A stretch of 28,860 nt of DNA from an uncultured Sutterella sp. (GTDB lineage Bacteria > Pseudomonadota > Gammaproteobacteria > Burkholderiales > Burkholderiaceae_F): positions 1 through 28,860 of the forward strand of contig CAKQON010000016.1 of assembly GCA_934255515.1 (NCBI GenBank), written 5' to 3'. The notes under the pieces were generated by a model. It saw only the letters and a program-made list of their open reading frames with translations. It searched no databases and was not told the origin of the DNA. A program made the position numbers and the translations under genes. Positions 1 through 7,505 of the stretch are shown piece by piece (position 1 is the first letter of the stretch; each line of letters opens with the position of its first letter).

Positions 1-76
1 GGGAACGTAGCTCAGTTGGTAGAGCAGCGGACTCTTAATCCGTCGGTCCAGGGTTCGAATCCCTGCGTTCCCACCA
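1..76 (+). tRNA. tRNA-Lys, anticodon CTT
   Basis: A complete cloverleaf can be drawn. A 7-bp acceptor stem pairs bases 1-7 with 66-72, the D-arm has the GG-containing loop, the anticodon stem has a 7-base loop CTCTTAA giving anticodon CTT, and the T-arm contains GGTTCGAATCC. The discriminator A at 73 is followed by an encoded CCA at 74-76. CTT reads AAG lysine codons. The gene starts at the first base of the window, so its promoter lies outside. Confidence 0.97.
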
Positions 77-81
77 ATTTC

Positions 82-116
82 AAAAAGCCCGCCGAAATGG
101 CGGGCTTTTTGTTTTT
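82..116 (+). terminator. Rho-independent terminator after tRNA-Lys
   Basis: A 12-bp stem (82-93 with 99-110, core AGCCCGCC/GGCGGGCT) closes a 5-base loop and is followed by a T-rich tract, 106-116. It starts 5 bases after the tRNA CCA end. Confidence 0.9.
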
Positions 117-191
117 CTGCCTCCGGCGTCGTCAGGTAATACCTCAGCATTGCGCGGAATTCTGTCGGGCAGAGGCATCAGCACCGCCGCC

Positions 192-207
192 GCAGTCTGT
201 AGACTGC
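192..207. promoter_or_regulatory. Perfect palindrome upstream of metN, candidate operator
   Basis: GCAGTCTGTAGACTGC is a perfect 7+2+7 inverted repeat, 78 bases upstream of the metN start codon. Its position in a methionine-transporter leader suggests a repressor or activator site. It is not a good MetJ box (AGACGTCT repeats), and no regulator is encoded nearby. That it is an operator is an inference from symmetry and position. Confidence 0.4.
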
Positions 208-285
208 ATCAAATCCGCTTTTCCCGGAAGCACTTCACTCAAAAACGAACGCGCTTCCGCCGCAATCCTCTTTTGACCTCATCCC

Positions 286-1329
286 ATGATCAAGCTCGAA
301 CACATTACGCAGACTTACGTCAGTCCTGACGGAACGGCGTTTGATGCGCTCAAGGATGTCTCCATACACATCCGCTCCGGAGAAATCTTCGGCATCATCG
401 GTCGCTCGGGCGCAGGCAAGAGCACGCTCGTACGCTGCATCAACCTGCTCAACCGCCCGACGAGCGGCAGCGTCATCGTCGACGGCCAGGATCTCACGAA
501 GCTTCCCGACGACAATCTGCGCAAGGTCCGCCGCTCCATCGGCATGATCTTCCAGCACTTCAACCTGCTTTCCTCGCGCACGGTCTACGACAACATCGCG
601 CTTCCGCTCGAACTCACGGGAACGCCGAAGGACCAGATCCGCGAGAAGATCACGCCGCTCATCCACCTCGTGGGTCTTGACGAGCATGCGAACAAGTATC
701 CGTCCCAGCTCTCGGGCGGCCAGAAGCAGCGCGTCGGCATCGCCCGCGCGCTCGCGAACGACCCGAAAGTGCTGCTTTCGGACGAAGCCACCTCAGCGCT
801 TGACCCCGAAACCACCGTCGCCACCTTGGAGCTCCTGAAGCGCATCAACCAGGAACTCGGCGTCACGATCGTCATGATCACGCATGAAATGAACGTCGTG
901 AAGCAGATCTGCGGCCGCGTCGTCGTCATGAATAAGGGCCAGATCGTTGAGGAAGGCGACGTGATCGACATCTTTGCCCGTCCGCAGTCCGAAACCACGC
1001 GCGCGCTCATCGGTCAGGTGATGGCCCGCGATCTGCCGCAGTCGATCGTCGATACGGTGAATGCCTCGCGCGCCCTCAATGGCCGCGACAACGTCCACCT
1101 GCTCCACCTTTCCTTCATCGGCGGCGAGGTTACGGAGCCCGTCATTTCGCTCGCTTCGCGTGAATTCGGCATCAACTTCAACATCCTGAGGGGCACGGTC
1201 GACGACCTTCAGGGCCGCACGCTCGGCACGCTCACGCTCCTTGTCGTAGCCCCGGGCGAAACCTATCGAAAAGCCGTGGAATTCATCCGCGACCGCGGCG
1301 TTCTCGTCGAGGAGATCCAGAATGTCTAA
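286..1329 (+). CDS. metN: Methionine ABC transporter ATP-binding protein MetN
   Basis: This is the cytoplasmic ATPase that powers D/L-methionine import through MetI. The 347-residue length matches the family. Walker A GRSGAGKS is at residues 39-46, the ABC signature LSGGQ at 142-146, Walker B with SDEATSALD at 165-173 and the switch His at 200. The last ~80 residues form the NIL domain, which in E. coli MetN binds methionine and causes trans-inhibition. The ATG start gives the conserved MIKLEHI N-terminus, although no good Shine-Dalgarno precedes it. The stop overlaps the metI start by 8 bp, so translation is probably coupled. No metQ follows, so the binding protein must come from elsewhere. 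A palindrome at 192-207 may regulate the operon. Confidence 0.95.
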   Translation: MIKLEHITQTYVSPDGTAFDALKDVSIHIRSGEIFGIIGRSGAGKSTLVRCINLLNRPTSGSVIVDGQDLTKLPDDNLRKVRRSIGMIFQHFNLLSSRTVYDNIALPLELTGTPKDQIREKITPLIHLVGLDEHANKYPSQLSGGQKQRVGIARALANDPKVLLSDEATSALDPETTVATLELLKRINQELGVTIVMITHEMNVVKQICGRVVVMNKGQIVEEGDVIDIFARPQSETTRALIGQVMARDLPQSIVDTVNASRALNGRDNVHLLHLSFIGGEVTEPVISLASREFGINFNILRGTVDDLQGRTLGTLTLLVVAPGETYRKAVEFIRDRGVLVEEIQNV

Positions 1330-1975
1330 TACGCTCGTCAGCATGATCTCGTCCTCCTTCCTCGAGACCATCATCATGGTGCTCGTCTCGGGAGGCATTG
1401 GCTCTGCGCTCGGCATCCCGCTCGGCATTCTGCTCTTCGTCACCGACAAGAAGTCCTTCATGCCGATGCCGAAGTTCCACTTCTGCCTCGCAGTCGTCAT
1501 CAATGCGCTGCGCTCGATTCCGTTCATCATCCTCCTCGTCGCGATCATTCCGTTCACGCGTCTCGTGGTGGGTTCCTCCATCGGTACGGCGGCAGCCATT
1601 GTTCCGCTCACCATTGCTGTGGCACCCTTCATTGCCCGCATTGTGGAAACGAGCCTTCGCGAAGTCGACAAGGGTCTTGTGGAAGCTGCCCAGGCCATGG
1701 GCGCTTCGAATGCGCAGATCGTCTGCAAGGTGCTCCTTCCTGAAGCGCTTCCCGGCATTCTCGCCGGCCTCACCATCGCCACGGTAAGCCTGATCGGCTT
1801 CTCCGCCATGGCGGGCGTTGTGGGCGGCGGCGGCCTCGGCGACCTCGGCATCCGCTACGGCTATCAGCGCTTCATGCCTGAAGTGATGTGGCCTGTCGTC
1901 TTCGTCCTCATCGTGCTGGTTCAGGGTCTCCAGTCACTCGGCGACTACCTCGTGCGCAGGCTCTCCCACAAGTAA
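1322..1975 (+). CDS. metI: Methionine ABC transporter permease MetI
   Basis: This is the inner-membrane permease of the MetNI transporter. It is 217 residues long, the normal size, with about five hydrophobic segments. The coupling-helix (EAA) region around residues 120-145 (EAAQAMGAS followed by LPEALPGILAG) contacts MetN. The start ATG lies inside the end of metN, and purine-rich sequence in the metN 3' end (GAGGAG at 1309-1314) sits at Shine-Dalgarno distance. A terminator follows at 2001-2056, so the operon ends here without metQ. Confidence 0.95.
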   Translation: MSNTLVSMISSSFLETIIMVLVSGGIGSALGIPLGILLFVTDKKSFMPMPKFHFCLAVVINALRSIPFIILLVAIIPFTRLVVGSSIGTAAAIVPLTIAVAPFIARIVETSLREVDKGLVEAAQAMGASNAQIVCKVLLPEALPGILAGLTIATVSLIGFSAMAGVVGGGGLGDLGIRYGYQRFMPEVMWPVVFVLIVLVQGLQSLGDYLVRRLSHK

Positions 1976-2000
1976 GCTCGGAAGATCACGCAGCTTCACT

Positions 2001-2056
2001 GAAGCCGCCACTGGATCCCGGCATAAACTGCCGGAACCATTGGCGGCTTTCTTTTT
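2001..2056 (+). terminator. Terminator after metNI
   Basis: An outer stem (AAGCCGCCA at 2002-2010 with TGGCGGCTT at 2041-2049) encloses further pairing (CCGGC 2018-2022 with GCCGG 2030-2034). The long interrupted hairpin is followed by a run of T at 2047-2057. The remaining stretch to 2205 holds nothing else I can recognise. Confidence 0.75.
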
Positions 2057-2205
2057 TCCGCGCAATTTCGTCTTCGATGCATTCTGTCTTCTATACACTT
2101 TCCTTCAGTTTTCAAACAATGCTTCCGAGATGATGGAATTCCTTAGTTCTCTCGCCAGGCAAATGTACAGATCACGCCCATCCATCGAGAACTCCCTCCC
2201 GGGCG

Positions 2206-2235
2206 TTGACGTTTTCGCCTCAGGCGCGGGATAAT
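2206..2235 (+). promoter_or_regulatory. Sigma70 promoter of trmB
   Basis: TTGACG (2206-2211), an 18-base spacer and GATAAT (2230-2235) make a near-consensus promoter 40 bases upstream of the trmB ATG. The TTG of the -35 box is in frame with trmB and could be misread as a start codon. The promoter match argues against that. Confidence 0.7.
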
Positions 2236-2274
2236 CGCGAGCTCAATTTTTGCCCAACCGTCCTCAGAAAGACC

Positions 2275-2994
2275 ATGGAAAAGAAGGAACTTACGCCCGA
2301 AGAACTCGAGGAACTCAAGCAGCGCCACATCCGCAGCTTCGTCATGCGCAGAGGGCACATCTCGAACGCGCAGAAGCGCGCTCTCGAGGAAGCACTTCCG
2401 CGCTACGCCGTCGAGTATGAGCCGAAGCTCCTCGACTTCAATGCTGCATTCAGCCGTGAAGCCCCTGTTGTGCTCGAGATCGGCTGCGGCATGGGCGAAA
2501 CAACCTGTGCGATCGCTGCCGCACACCCGGAAATCAATTTCCTCGGATGCGAAGTCTTCGCCGCCGGCGTGGGCGCGCTTGCAAAGCGTCTCAATGAAAT
2601 GGCGCTCACCAATGTGCGCATCGTGCGTCACGATGCCGTTGAGGTCGTGCGCGACATGATCCCAGAAAACTTCCTCGCGGGCGTGCACATCTACTTCCCC
2701 GATCCGTGGCGCAAGGCGCGCCACCACAAGCGCCGCCTCGTTGCCCAGCCCTTCATCGGCACGCTTGTTTCCCGCATTGCTCCGGGCGGCTACATCCACT
2801 GCGCCACCGACTGGGAAAACTATTCCGAGCAGATGATGGAAGTTCTCTCAGCGGAACCGAAGCTCAGAAATCTCTATGACGGCTTCAGCCCCGTCATGGC
2901 GAACCCCCTCTGCGAACGTCCGCAGACGAAGTTCCAGGCCCGCGGCGAAAGACTCGGCCACGGCATTTGGGATCTCGTCTTCATTCGCCGATAA
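2275..2994 (+). CDS. trmB: tRNA (guanine-N7-)-methyltransferase TrmB
   Basis: This enzyme transfers a methyl group from S-adenosylmethionine to N7 of G46 in the variable loop of tRNAs. The protein is 239 residues. The SAM-binding motif I EIGCGMGE is near residues 68-75, and the family signature FPDPWRK, followed by the basic ARHHKRR stretch, is near 141-154. A C-terminal [10 protein letters not shown] block matches the conserved end of the fold. I chose the ATG at 2275 because the in-frame TTG at 2206 is the -35 box of the promoter. The gene is monocistronic, followed by a bidirectional terminator and the convergent uppP. Confidence 0.95.
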   Translation: MEKKELTPEELEELKQRHIRSFVMRRGHISNAQKRALEEALPRYAVEYEPKLLDFNAAFSREAPVVLEIGCGMGETTCAIAAAHPEINFLGCEVFAAGVGALAKRLNEMALTNVRIVRHDAVEVVRDMIPENFLAGVHIYFPDPWRKARHHKRRLVAQPFIGTLVSRIAPGGYIHCATDWENYSEQMMEVLSAEPKLRNLYDGFSPVMANPLCERPQTKFQARGERLGHGIWDLVFIRR

Positions 2995-3011
2995 TCCCTG
3001 ACCTTCCTCTG

Positions 3012-3040
3012 AAAAAGGCGCCTGCAAGAGGCGCCTTTTT
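3012..3040. terminator. Bidirectional terminator between trmB and uppP
   Basis: AAAAAGGCGCCT (3012-3023) pairs with AGGCGCCTTTTT (3029-3040) around a 5-base loop. The A-run and T-run on the two sides allow termination of both convergent genes. Confidence 0.9.
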
Positions 3041-3057
3041 CATTTTTCGCTGCAGGC

Positions 3058-3897
3058 TCAGACCGCCCGCCATTCAACCCAACCCATCGTGGTTGCGGCC
3101 ATAATCACGATGCCGAAAATGATGCGGTACCAGCCGAATCCCCGGAAATCGTGCCCTGCAACAAACCGCAGGAGCCAGCGAACCACCAGCAGGGCGCTCA
3201 CGAATGAGACGGCGGTACCGATGGCAAGTCCGGGAAGATTATCGAGCACAAGATCGTTCCTCGCCTTCCAGAGGTCGTAGACCGTGGCGCCGAAAATCGT
3301 CGGGATGGCGAGGAAGAAGGAAAATTCCGTTGCCGCGCGGCGGGAAAGCCCCAGCACCATGCCGCCGATAATAGTGGCGCCGGAGCGGCTGGTCCCCGGA
3401 ATCATGGCAAGACACTGCATGAATCCGACGAGAAGCGCATCCTTCCAGGTCATGTCGCCCATAGTGGCGACTCGCGGCTGGGTGCCGAGCCGGGCCTGCC
3501 GCCCCTCAATCCAGAGAATGATGAAGCCGCCCAGGATAAGCGCAACGGCAACCGTCAGGGGATTAAAAAGATAGGCCTTGATGACGCCGGCCACAAGCAC
3601 ACCGATCACTGCTGCCGGAAGAAATGCCACGATTGTGTTGACCGCAAGCCTCTGCTCCTTTCGATTCGAGAACAGTCCCCTGAGGATCGAAAGAATCCTC
3701 GCCCGGTAGTGCCAGCAAACTGCAAGGATGGCGCCCGACTGAATGGCGACAACGAATTCGTCGGCTCCCGGAGTCTCGGCAAAGCCGACAATGTCGCTCG
3801 CAATGATGAGGTGACCCGTTGAGCTGATCGGCAGGAATTCCGTAAGGCCCTCGACGATGCCGAGCACGGCTGCCTGGAGTGAATAAAGCCAGTCCAC
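3058..3897 (-). CDS. uppP: Undecaprenyl-diphosphatase UppP (BacA)
   Basis: This integral membrane phosphatase converts undecaprenyl pyrophosphate to undecaprenyl phosphate and so recycles the lipid carrier for peptidoglycan and O-antigen. Overexpression gives bacitracin resistance. The protein is 279 residues and strongly hydrophobic throughout. The first signature VEGLTEFLPISSTGH (residues 15-29) contains the catalytic glutamates E16 and E20 and H29. The second, PGTSRSG (167-173), contains the key arginine R171. The start codon is GTG, with only a weak Shine-Dalgarno. No other candidate would retain the first signature. The gene diverges from the YecA-like gene. Confidence 0.96.
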   Translation of the reverse strand: MDWLYSLQAAVLGIVEGLTEFLPISSTGHLIIASDIVGFAETPGADEFVVAIQSGAILAVCWHYRARILSILRGLFSNRKEQRLAVNTIVAFLPAAVIGVLVAGVIKAYLFNPLTVAVALILGGFIILWIEGRQARLGTQPRVATMGDMTWKDALLVGFMQCLAMIPGTSRSGATIIGGMVLGLSRRAATEFSFFLAIPTIFGATVYDLWKARNDLVLDNLPGLAIGTAVSFVSALLVVRWLLRFVAGHDFRGFGWYRIIFGIVIMAATTMGWVEWRAV

Positions 3898-3955
3898 TTA
3901 GTGAAACTCAGAAGCTGAAGTTGAAGAGAGTCCGACATTATCCGCGAGAGCAGCC

Positions 3956-3976
3956 GCTCTGCGCAGCGCGCAGAGC
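3956..3976. repeat. Perfect 9-bp hairpin between divergent genes
   Basis: GCTCTGCGC (3956-3964) pairs perfectly with GCGCAGAGC (3968-3976) around AGC. It lies in the 204-bp divergent region between uppP and the YecA-like gene and has no T-run, so it is not an ordinary terminator. It may be an operator or a REP-like unit. Function unknown. Confidence 0.5.
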
Positions 3977-4101
3977 CGCTTCGAAACAGCCGGAAACCAA
4001 AGAGCCGGGAAGAAGCTCTGCGCTATGATCTCGAACCAGCCGAAGGCGCAATCGTCCCTGCGTTCCCCGGCATCCACCCATATTCCCCGAAGGAGACATT
4101 C

Positions 4102-4806
4102 ATGGCTGAAGACACCAAGCTCATTGACAGCGCTGAAATTGAAGAAATGCAGAACCGCATCGAAGCGCTCAAGAGTGAGGAGGCGATGGACGCGGGCGTG
4201 CTCGACGGCTACCTTACCGCCACGGCGCTCAATCCCTTAAAACCCTCCGACGAAGATGTGCTCCCCTTCATCTTCAGCGCATCGGGAGACCCGGAATCAC
4301 TTCCCGACGACGAACGCCTCCTCGAACTCATCCGCCTGCGCATGCGCGAAATCAAGGCCGCCCTCAATGCCGGCGGAGGCCTTGATCCGGTGATCTTCCC
4401 GCTCGTCGATGACGAAGGCAAGGAGATCACGAATGAAGAAGGCATCGAAGCCGTTGTCCCCTGGGCCGCGGGCTTCATGATGGGCGCGACGCAGTGGCCC
4501 GACGAGACAACGGATGCCGTGGAGACGCAGCAGGCCCTGATCCCGATCGCCGCCCGCATGGCGACGGAAGACGACGAACTCGAGGCTAACGCGAAAGCAG
4601 TATGGCAGGCCGCGAGGAACCAATGCCCGCCGGCGAAGGATTTGGGCGAAGCGCTCTACCAGATGGTCGAAAGCGTCTTCAGACTCAAGGATCTCAATGT
4701 TCCCAATGAGCCCGTCCGCCGCGAAGCGCCCCGCGTCGGCAGAAACGACCCCTGCCCCTGCGGAAGCGGGAAGAAATTCAAGCAGTGCTGCGGCAAAAAA
4801 GCCTGA
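4102..4806 (+). CDS. UPF0149 (YecA-type) protein with SEC-C zinc motif
   Basis: This 234-residue cytoplasmic protein begins with a charged helical segment. The UPF0149 domain follows (roughly residues 30-190) and includes LDGYLTA near residue 36 and the WAAGFMMG block typical of YecA/YgfB relatives. The C-terminus carries a SEC-C metal-binding tail, [17 protein letters not shown], like that at the end of SecA. It is expected to bind zinc through the cysteines and possibly to contact SecB or ribosomes, as SecA tails do. The role of the family is poorly defined. AGGAGA at 4091-4096 is a strong Shine-Dalgarno for the ATG. It is followed by a terminator shared with convergent ettA. Confidence 0.88.
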   Translation: MAEDTKLIDSAEIEEMQNRIEALKSEEAMDAGVLDGYLTATALNPLKPSDEDVLPFIFSASGDPESLPDDERLLELIRLRMREIKAALNAGGGLDPVIFPLVDDEGKEITNEEGIEAVVPWAAGFMMGATQWPDETTDAVETQQALIPIAARMATEDDELEANAKAVWQAARNQCPPAKDLGEALYQMVESVFRLKDLNVPNEPVRREAPRVGRNDPCPCGSGKKFKQCCGKKA

Positions 4807-4833
4807 TCAGTGCGCTGACCGACGTTTCTAAAA

Positions 4834-4876
4834 ACAAAGCCTGCTTCCCCGGAAAATCAGGGAAACAGGCTTTTTT
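4834..4876. terminator. Terminator between YecA-like gene and ettA
   Basis: AAGCCTG at 4837-4843 pairs with CAGGCTT at 4866-4872, and the stem continues as TTCCC/GGGAA after one mismatch. TTTTTT follows at 4871-4876. A second small hairpin (ATGCCGTTGACGGCAT, 4878-4893) lies between it and the ettA stop. The A-rich left flank lets it also serve the minus strand. Confidence 0.8.
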
Positions 4877-4903
4877 CATGCCGTTGACGGCATGAGCGAT
4901 GCA

Positions 4904-6568
4904 TCAATGCTTCAGAGGCTTGAAGCGCAGGCGCTTCGGCTTCGCGCCTTCCTCGCCGAGACGACGACGCTTGTCGGCCTCGTACTCGTTGTAGTTGCCG
5001 TTGAAGAAGACCACCTTGGAGTCGCCTTCGAAAGCAAGGATGTGCGTTGCGATGCGGTCGAGGAACCAGCGGTCATGCGACGTCACGAGCGCGCAGCCGG
5101 CGAACTCGAGGAGCGCCTCTTCGAGCGCGCGCAGGGTCTCGACGTCAAGGTCGTTCGAGGGTTCGTCAAGAAGCAGGACGTTGCCGCCCGCAAGAAGGGT
5201 CTTCGCGAGGTGAAGACGGCCACGCTCGCCGCCCGAGAGATTCCCGACGAGCTTCTGCTGATCGGCGCCCTTGAAGTTGAAGCGCCCGAGATAGGCGCGG
5301 CTCTGCATCGAGAACTTGCCGACCTGGAGAATGTCCTGGCCGCCCGAAACGGCTTCGAAAGCCGTCTTGTCGTTGGGGAGCGAATCGCGCATCTGATCCA
5401 CCGCCGCGAGCTTCACCGTCGGCCCGATCTTAATGTCGCCCGAATCCGGCTTCTCGCGGCCTTCAATCATCTTGAAGAGCGTCGATTTGCCGGCGCCGTT
5501 GGGGCCGATGACGCCCACGATGGCGCCGGGCGGAATGACGAAGGAGAGATCGTCGATCAGGAGCCTGTCGCCGAATCCCTTCGAGACGTGGCTGAATTCG
5601 ATCACGTTGTTGCCGAGGCGTTCGGCAACCGGGATGAAGATCTCGTTGGTTTCATTACGCTGCTGGTACTCAACCGAAGAGAGCTCCTCAAAGCGAGAGA
5701 GTCGGGCCTTTGATTTCGCCTGACGGCCCTTCGGATTCTGGCGAACCCATTCAAGCTCGTGCTTGATCGCCTTCATGCGCGCGTCTTCCTGACGCTTTTC
5801 GATCTCAAGGCGGCGCTCCTTCTGGTCGAGCCAGGAGGAGTAGTTGCCCTTCCAGGGAATGCCTTCGCCGCGGTCAAGTTCGAGAATCCACTCGGCGGCA
5901 TTGTCGAGGAAGTAGCGGTCATGCGTGACGGCAACGACCGTTCCGGGGAAGCGGTGCAGGAACTGCTCGAGCCATTCGACCGATTCCGCATCAAGGTGGT
6001 TCGTCGGTTCGTCGAGGAGCAGCATGTCCGGACGCGAAAGGAGAAGACGGCAGAGCGCGACGCGGCGCTTTTCGCCGCCCGAGAGCACTCCGATCTTGGT
6101 GTCCCAGGACGGAAGGCGCAGCGCATCGGCGGCGATTTCCATCTGCGTCGAGGCATCGGTGCCGGCTGCGGCAATGATCGCTTCAAGGCGCGCCTGTTCC
6201 GCGGCGAGCGCATCGAAATCCGCATCCGGTTCGGCATAGGCCGCATAGACGGCATCGAGCTTCGCCTGCGCCTGCATGACTTCGCCCATGCCTTCCTCTA
6301 CCGCTTCACGAACGGTCTGTTCGGGATCGAGCTTAGGCTCCTGCGGAAGGTAGCCCATCTTGATCCCGGGCATCGGAATCGCTTCGCCTTCATGATCCTT
6401 GTCCACGCCCGCCATGATCTTGAGGAGCGTGGACTTGCCCGCGCCGTTGAGGCCGAGCACACCGATCTTGGCGCCGGGGAAGAAGGAAAGAGAAATGTCC
6501 TTGAGAATTTGACGCTTCGGGGGAACGATCTTCCCGACGCGGTTCATCGTGAAAACGTACTGTGCCAT
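4904..6568 (-). CDS. ettA: Energy-dependent translational throttle protein EttA
   Basis: This ABC-F ATPase binds the ribosomal E site and gates entry into the elongation cycle according to the ATP/ADP ratio. The 554-residue protein is nearly the length of E. coli EttA (555) and shares its N-terminus (MAQYVFTM, then PPKR). The first cassette has Walker A GLNGAGKS near residue 39, LSGGEKRR and LLLDEPTNHLD. An arm subdomain and a charged linker (about 240-300) follow. The second cassette has GPNGAGKS, LSGGERGR and LLLDEPSNDLD, with Ser where Thr is usual. I chose ATG 6568 over the in-frame TTG at 6580 because AGGA in between is the Shine-Dalgarno. A TATAAT on the minus strand (6679-6674) and a large dyad lie upstream. 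Confidence 0.96.
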   Translation of the reverse strand: MAQYVFTMNRVGKIVPPKRQILKDISLSFFPGAKIGVLGLNGAGKSTLLKIMAGVDKDHEGEAIPMPGIKMGYLPQEPKLDPEQTVREAVEEGMGEVMQAQAKLDAVYAAYAEPDADFDALAAEQARLEAIIAAAGTDASTQMEIAADALRLPSWDTKIGVLSGGEKRRVALCRLLLSRPDMLLLDEPTNHLDAESVEWLEQFLHRFPGTVVAVTHDRYFLDNAAEWILELDRGEGIPWKGNYSSWLDQKERRLEIEKRQEDARMKAIKHELEWVRQNPKGRQAKSKARLSRFEELSSVEYQQRNETNEIFIPVAERLGNNVIEFSHVSKGFGDRLLIDDLSFVIPPGAIVGVIGPNGAGKSTLFKMIEGREKPDSGDIKIGPTVKLAAVDQMRDSLPNDKTAFEAVSGGQDILQVGKFSMQSRAYLGRFNFKGADQQKLVGNLSGGERGRLHLAKTLLAGGNVLLLDEPSNDLDVETLRALEEALLEFAGCALVTSHDRWFLDRIATHILAFEGDSKVVFFNGNYNEYEADKRRRLGEEGAKPKRLRFKPLKH

Positions 6569-6673
6569 GTGTTCCTGCAAGAATTCGGCGAAAAAAGCTT
6601 CGGTCGGCTCCCGGCCCTGGAAAGAGGGAATCGGGAAGCACTGAAGACGGCTACGGATAATACCGTATCCAAA

Positions 6674-6679
6674 ATTATA
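6674..6679 (-). promoter_or_regulatory. Candidate -10 box of ettA
   Basis: The minus strand reads TATAAT at 6679-6674, about 106 bases upstream of the ettA ATG. The region where a -35 box would lie (about 6697-6703) is inside the dyad 6682-6720 and has no TTGACA-like hexamer. An activator or an alternative arrangement is therefore possible. It rests on one consensus hexamer. Confidence 0.4.
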
Positions 6680-6681
6680 TC

Positions 6682-6720
6682 GCTCTGATAATTTAGGGAA
6701 TTTTCCCTTATTATCTGAGC
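6682..6720. repeat. 39-bp near-perfect dyad spanning the kinase stop codon and ettA upstream region
   Basis: GCTC-T-GATAAT-TT-AGGGAA (6682-6700) pairs with TTCCCT-T-ATTATC-T-GAGC (6703-6720). That is 16 paired positions with one mismatch and one asymmetric base. It is AT-rich. On the minus strand it begins at the end of the kinase-like gene, whose TAA stop is in it, and ends 3 bp from the ettA TATAAT. It could be an operator for ettA or a 3' stabilising or terminating hairpin for the upstream gene. Confidence 0.6.
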
Positions 6721-7394
6721 TTTCTGCGTCCGCAGTAGCCGTGAAGGATCCAGAAGCGGCGAAGCCGGTTCACCCTTGCGAGCTCCTCGCGGCGGTATTC
6801 CCCCATGGCTTCGGGCTGATAGCGCAGCCATTTCTTGTAGGCGCCCGACATATCCATGGCTTCGAGCTCCTTCACGATCACAGGAGGCATATGCGTGGTC
6901 ACAAGACCAGACTGAAAGTCGATGAGCCCCGGCGTACCGTCGGGGCGCATGATGATGTTACCGCCCCCCCTGAGGTCGAGATGCACGACGCCTCGGTCAT
7001 GCACCTTGCGGATAAGCGCCTCCAGCTTTTCAAGAAACTCGGGCGTAACGCTCGCGGGCGCAACCTTGTCGAGCGACCGTCCTTCAATGTATTCAATGGC
7101 GAGCATGCTCGGGCCCACGCGGACGGCATGTTGCGCAATCCCGCTGATGCCCTTCAGCCTTCTGATGGAAACGATTTCGCGAGAAATCAGAATGGGGGCA
7201 ATGAGCTTCCTCACCAACCATGAGCGGCAGGAAAAATCCTTCACCACCCACTTGCGCCCGTCCACCGCGACTTCCGTCACCCGGGCATTCGCGTAGCGTT
7301 CCTCGCGCAGAAGACGCGACGGGGCCTTTTCAATCTCGGCGATTGAAATGCTGATGTCGTCGGTATTCGCCTGCGGCGCTCTGTCCCTGCACAT
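6711..7394 (-). CDS. Small kinase-fold protein (RIO/lipopolysaccharide-kinase-like)
   Basis: The 227-residue protein carries the core of the protein-kinase fold. A VVKD lysine lies near residue 51 (ATP-binding lysine position), with a Glu in SREIVSI near 73. The catalytic loop VHLDLRGGGNI (HxDLxxxxN) lies near 137-147 and the metal-binding IDFQSG near 158-163, where Gln replaces the usual Gly of DFG. It resembles the short bacterial RIO/WaaP/InaA-type kinases, which act on protein, heptose or Kdo. The substrate cannot be told. There is no membrane segment, so it is cytoplasmic. The ATG at 7394 is the only plausible start and has a poor Shine-Dalgarno. A minus-strand terminator at 7421-7452 separates it from the unknown gene upstream. 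Confidence 0.75.
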   Translation of the reverse strand: MCRDRAPQANTDDISISIAEIEKAPSRLLREERYANARVTEVAVDGRKWVVKDFSCRSWLVRKLIAPILISREIVSIRRLKGISGIAQHAVRVGPSMLAIEYIEGRSLDKVAPASVTPEFLEKLEALIRKVHDRGVVHLDLRGGGNIIMRPDGTPGLIDFQSGLVTTHMPPVIVKELEAMDMSGAYKKWLRYQPEAMGEYRREELARVNRLRRFWILHGYCGRRKLR

Positions 7395-7420
7395 CCCTGA
7401 TGCGGCTTTCCCTGAAGGAA

Positions 7421-7452
7421 AGAGCGTCCCTGTATCAAGGCAGGAACGCTCT
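7421..7452 (-). terminator. Terminator-like hairpin, minus strand
   Basis: AGAGCGTCCCTG (7421-7432) pairs with CAGGAACGCTCT (7441-7452) with one mismatch. On the minus strand it is followed by TTTCCTT. It lies between the unknown 134-residue gene and the kinase-like gene and probably ends transcription of the former. Confidence 0.65.
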
Positions 7453-7505
7453 GCTTCAAAGACAATCTAAATATTGCCCTGGATTCCTGAGTGCTGATCC
7501 CTCGC

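Noticed and set aside
2206..2274. In-frame TTG start that would lengthen TrmB by 23 residues
   Set aside because: The TTG is part of a TTGACG...GATAAT promoter, the extra residues do not resemble TrmB, and ATG 2275 fits the family start.
4892..6688. Long plus-strand frames opposite ettA
   Set aside because: They mirror the codons of ettA and lack family motifs. EttA is unambiguous.
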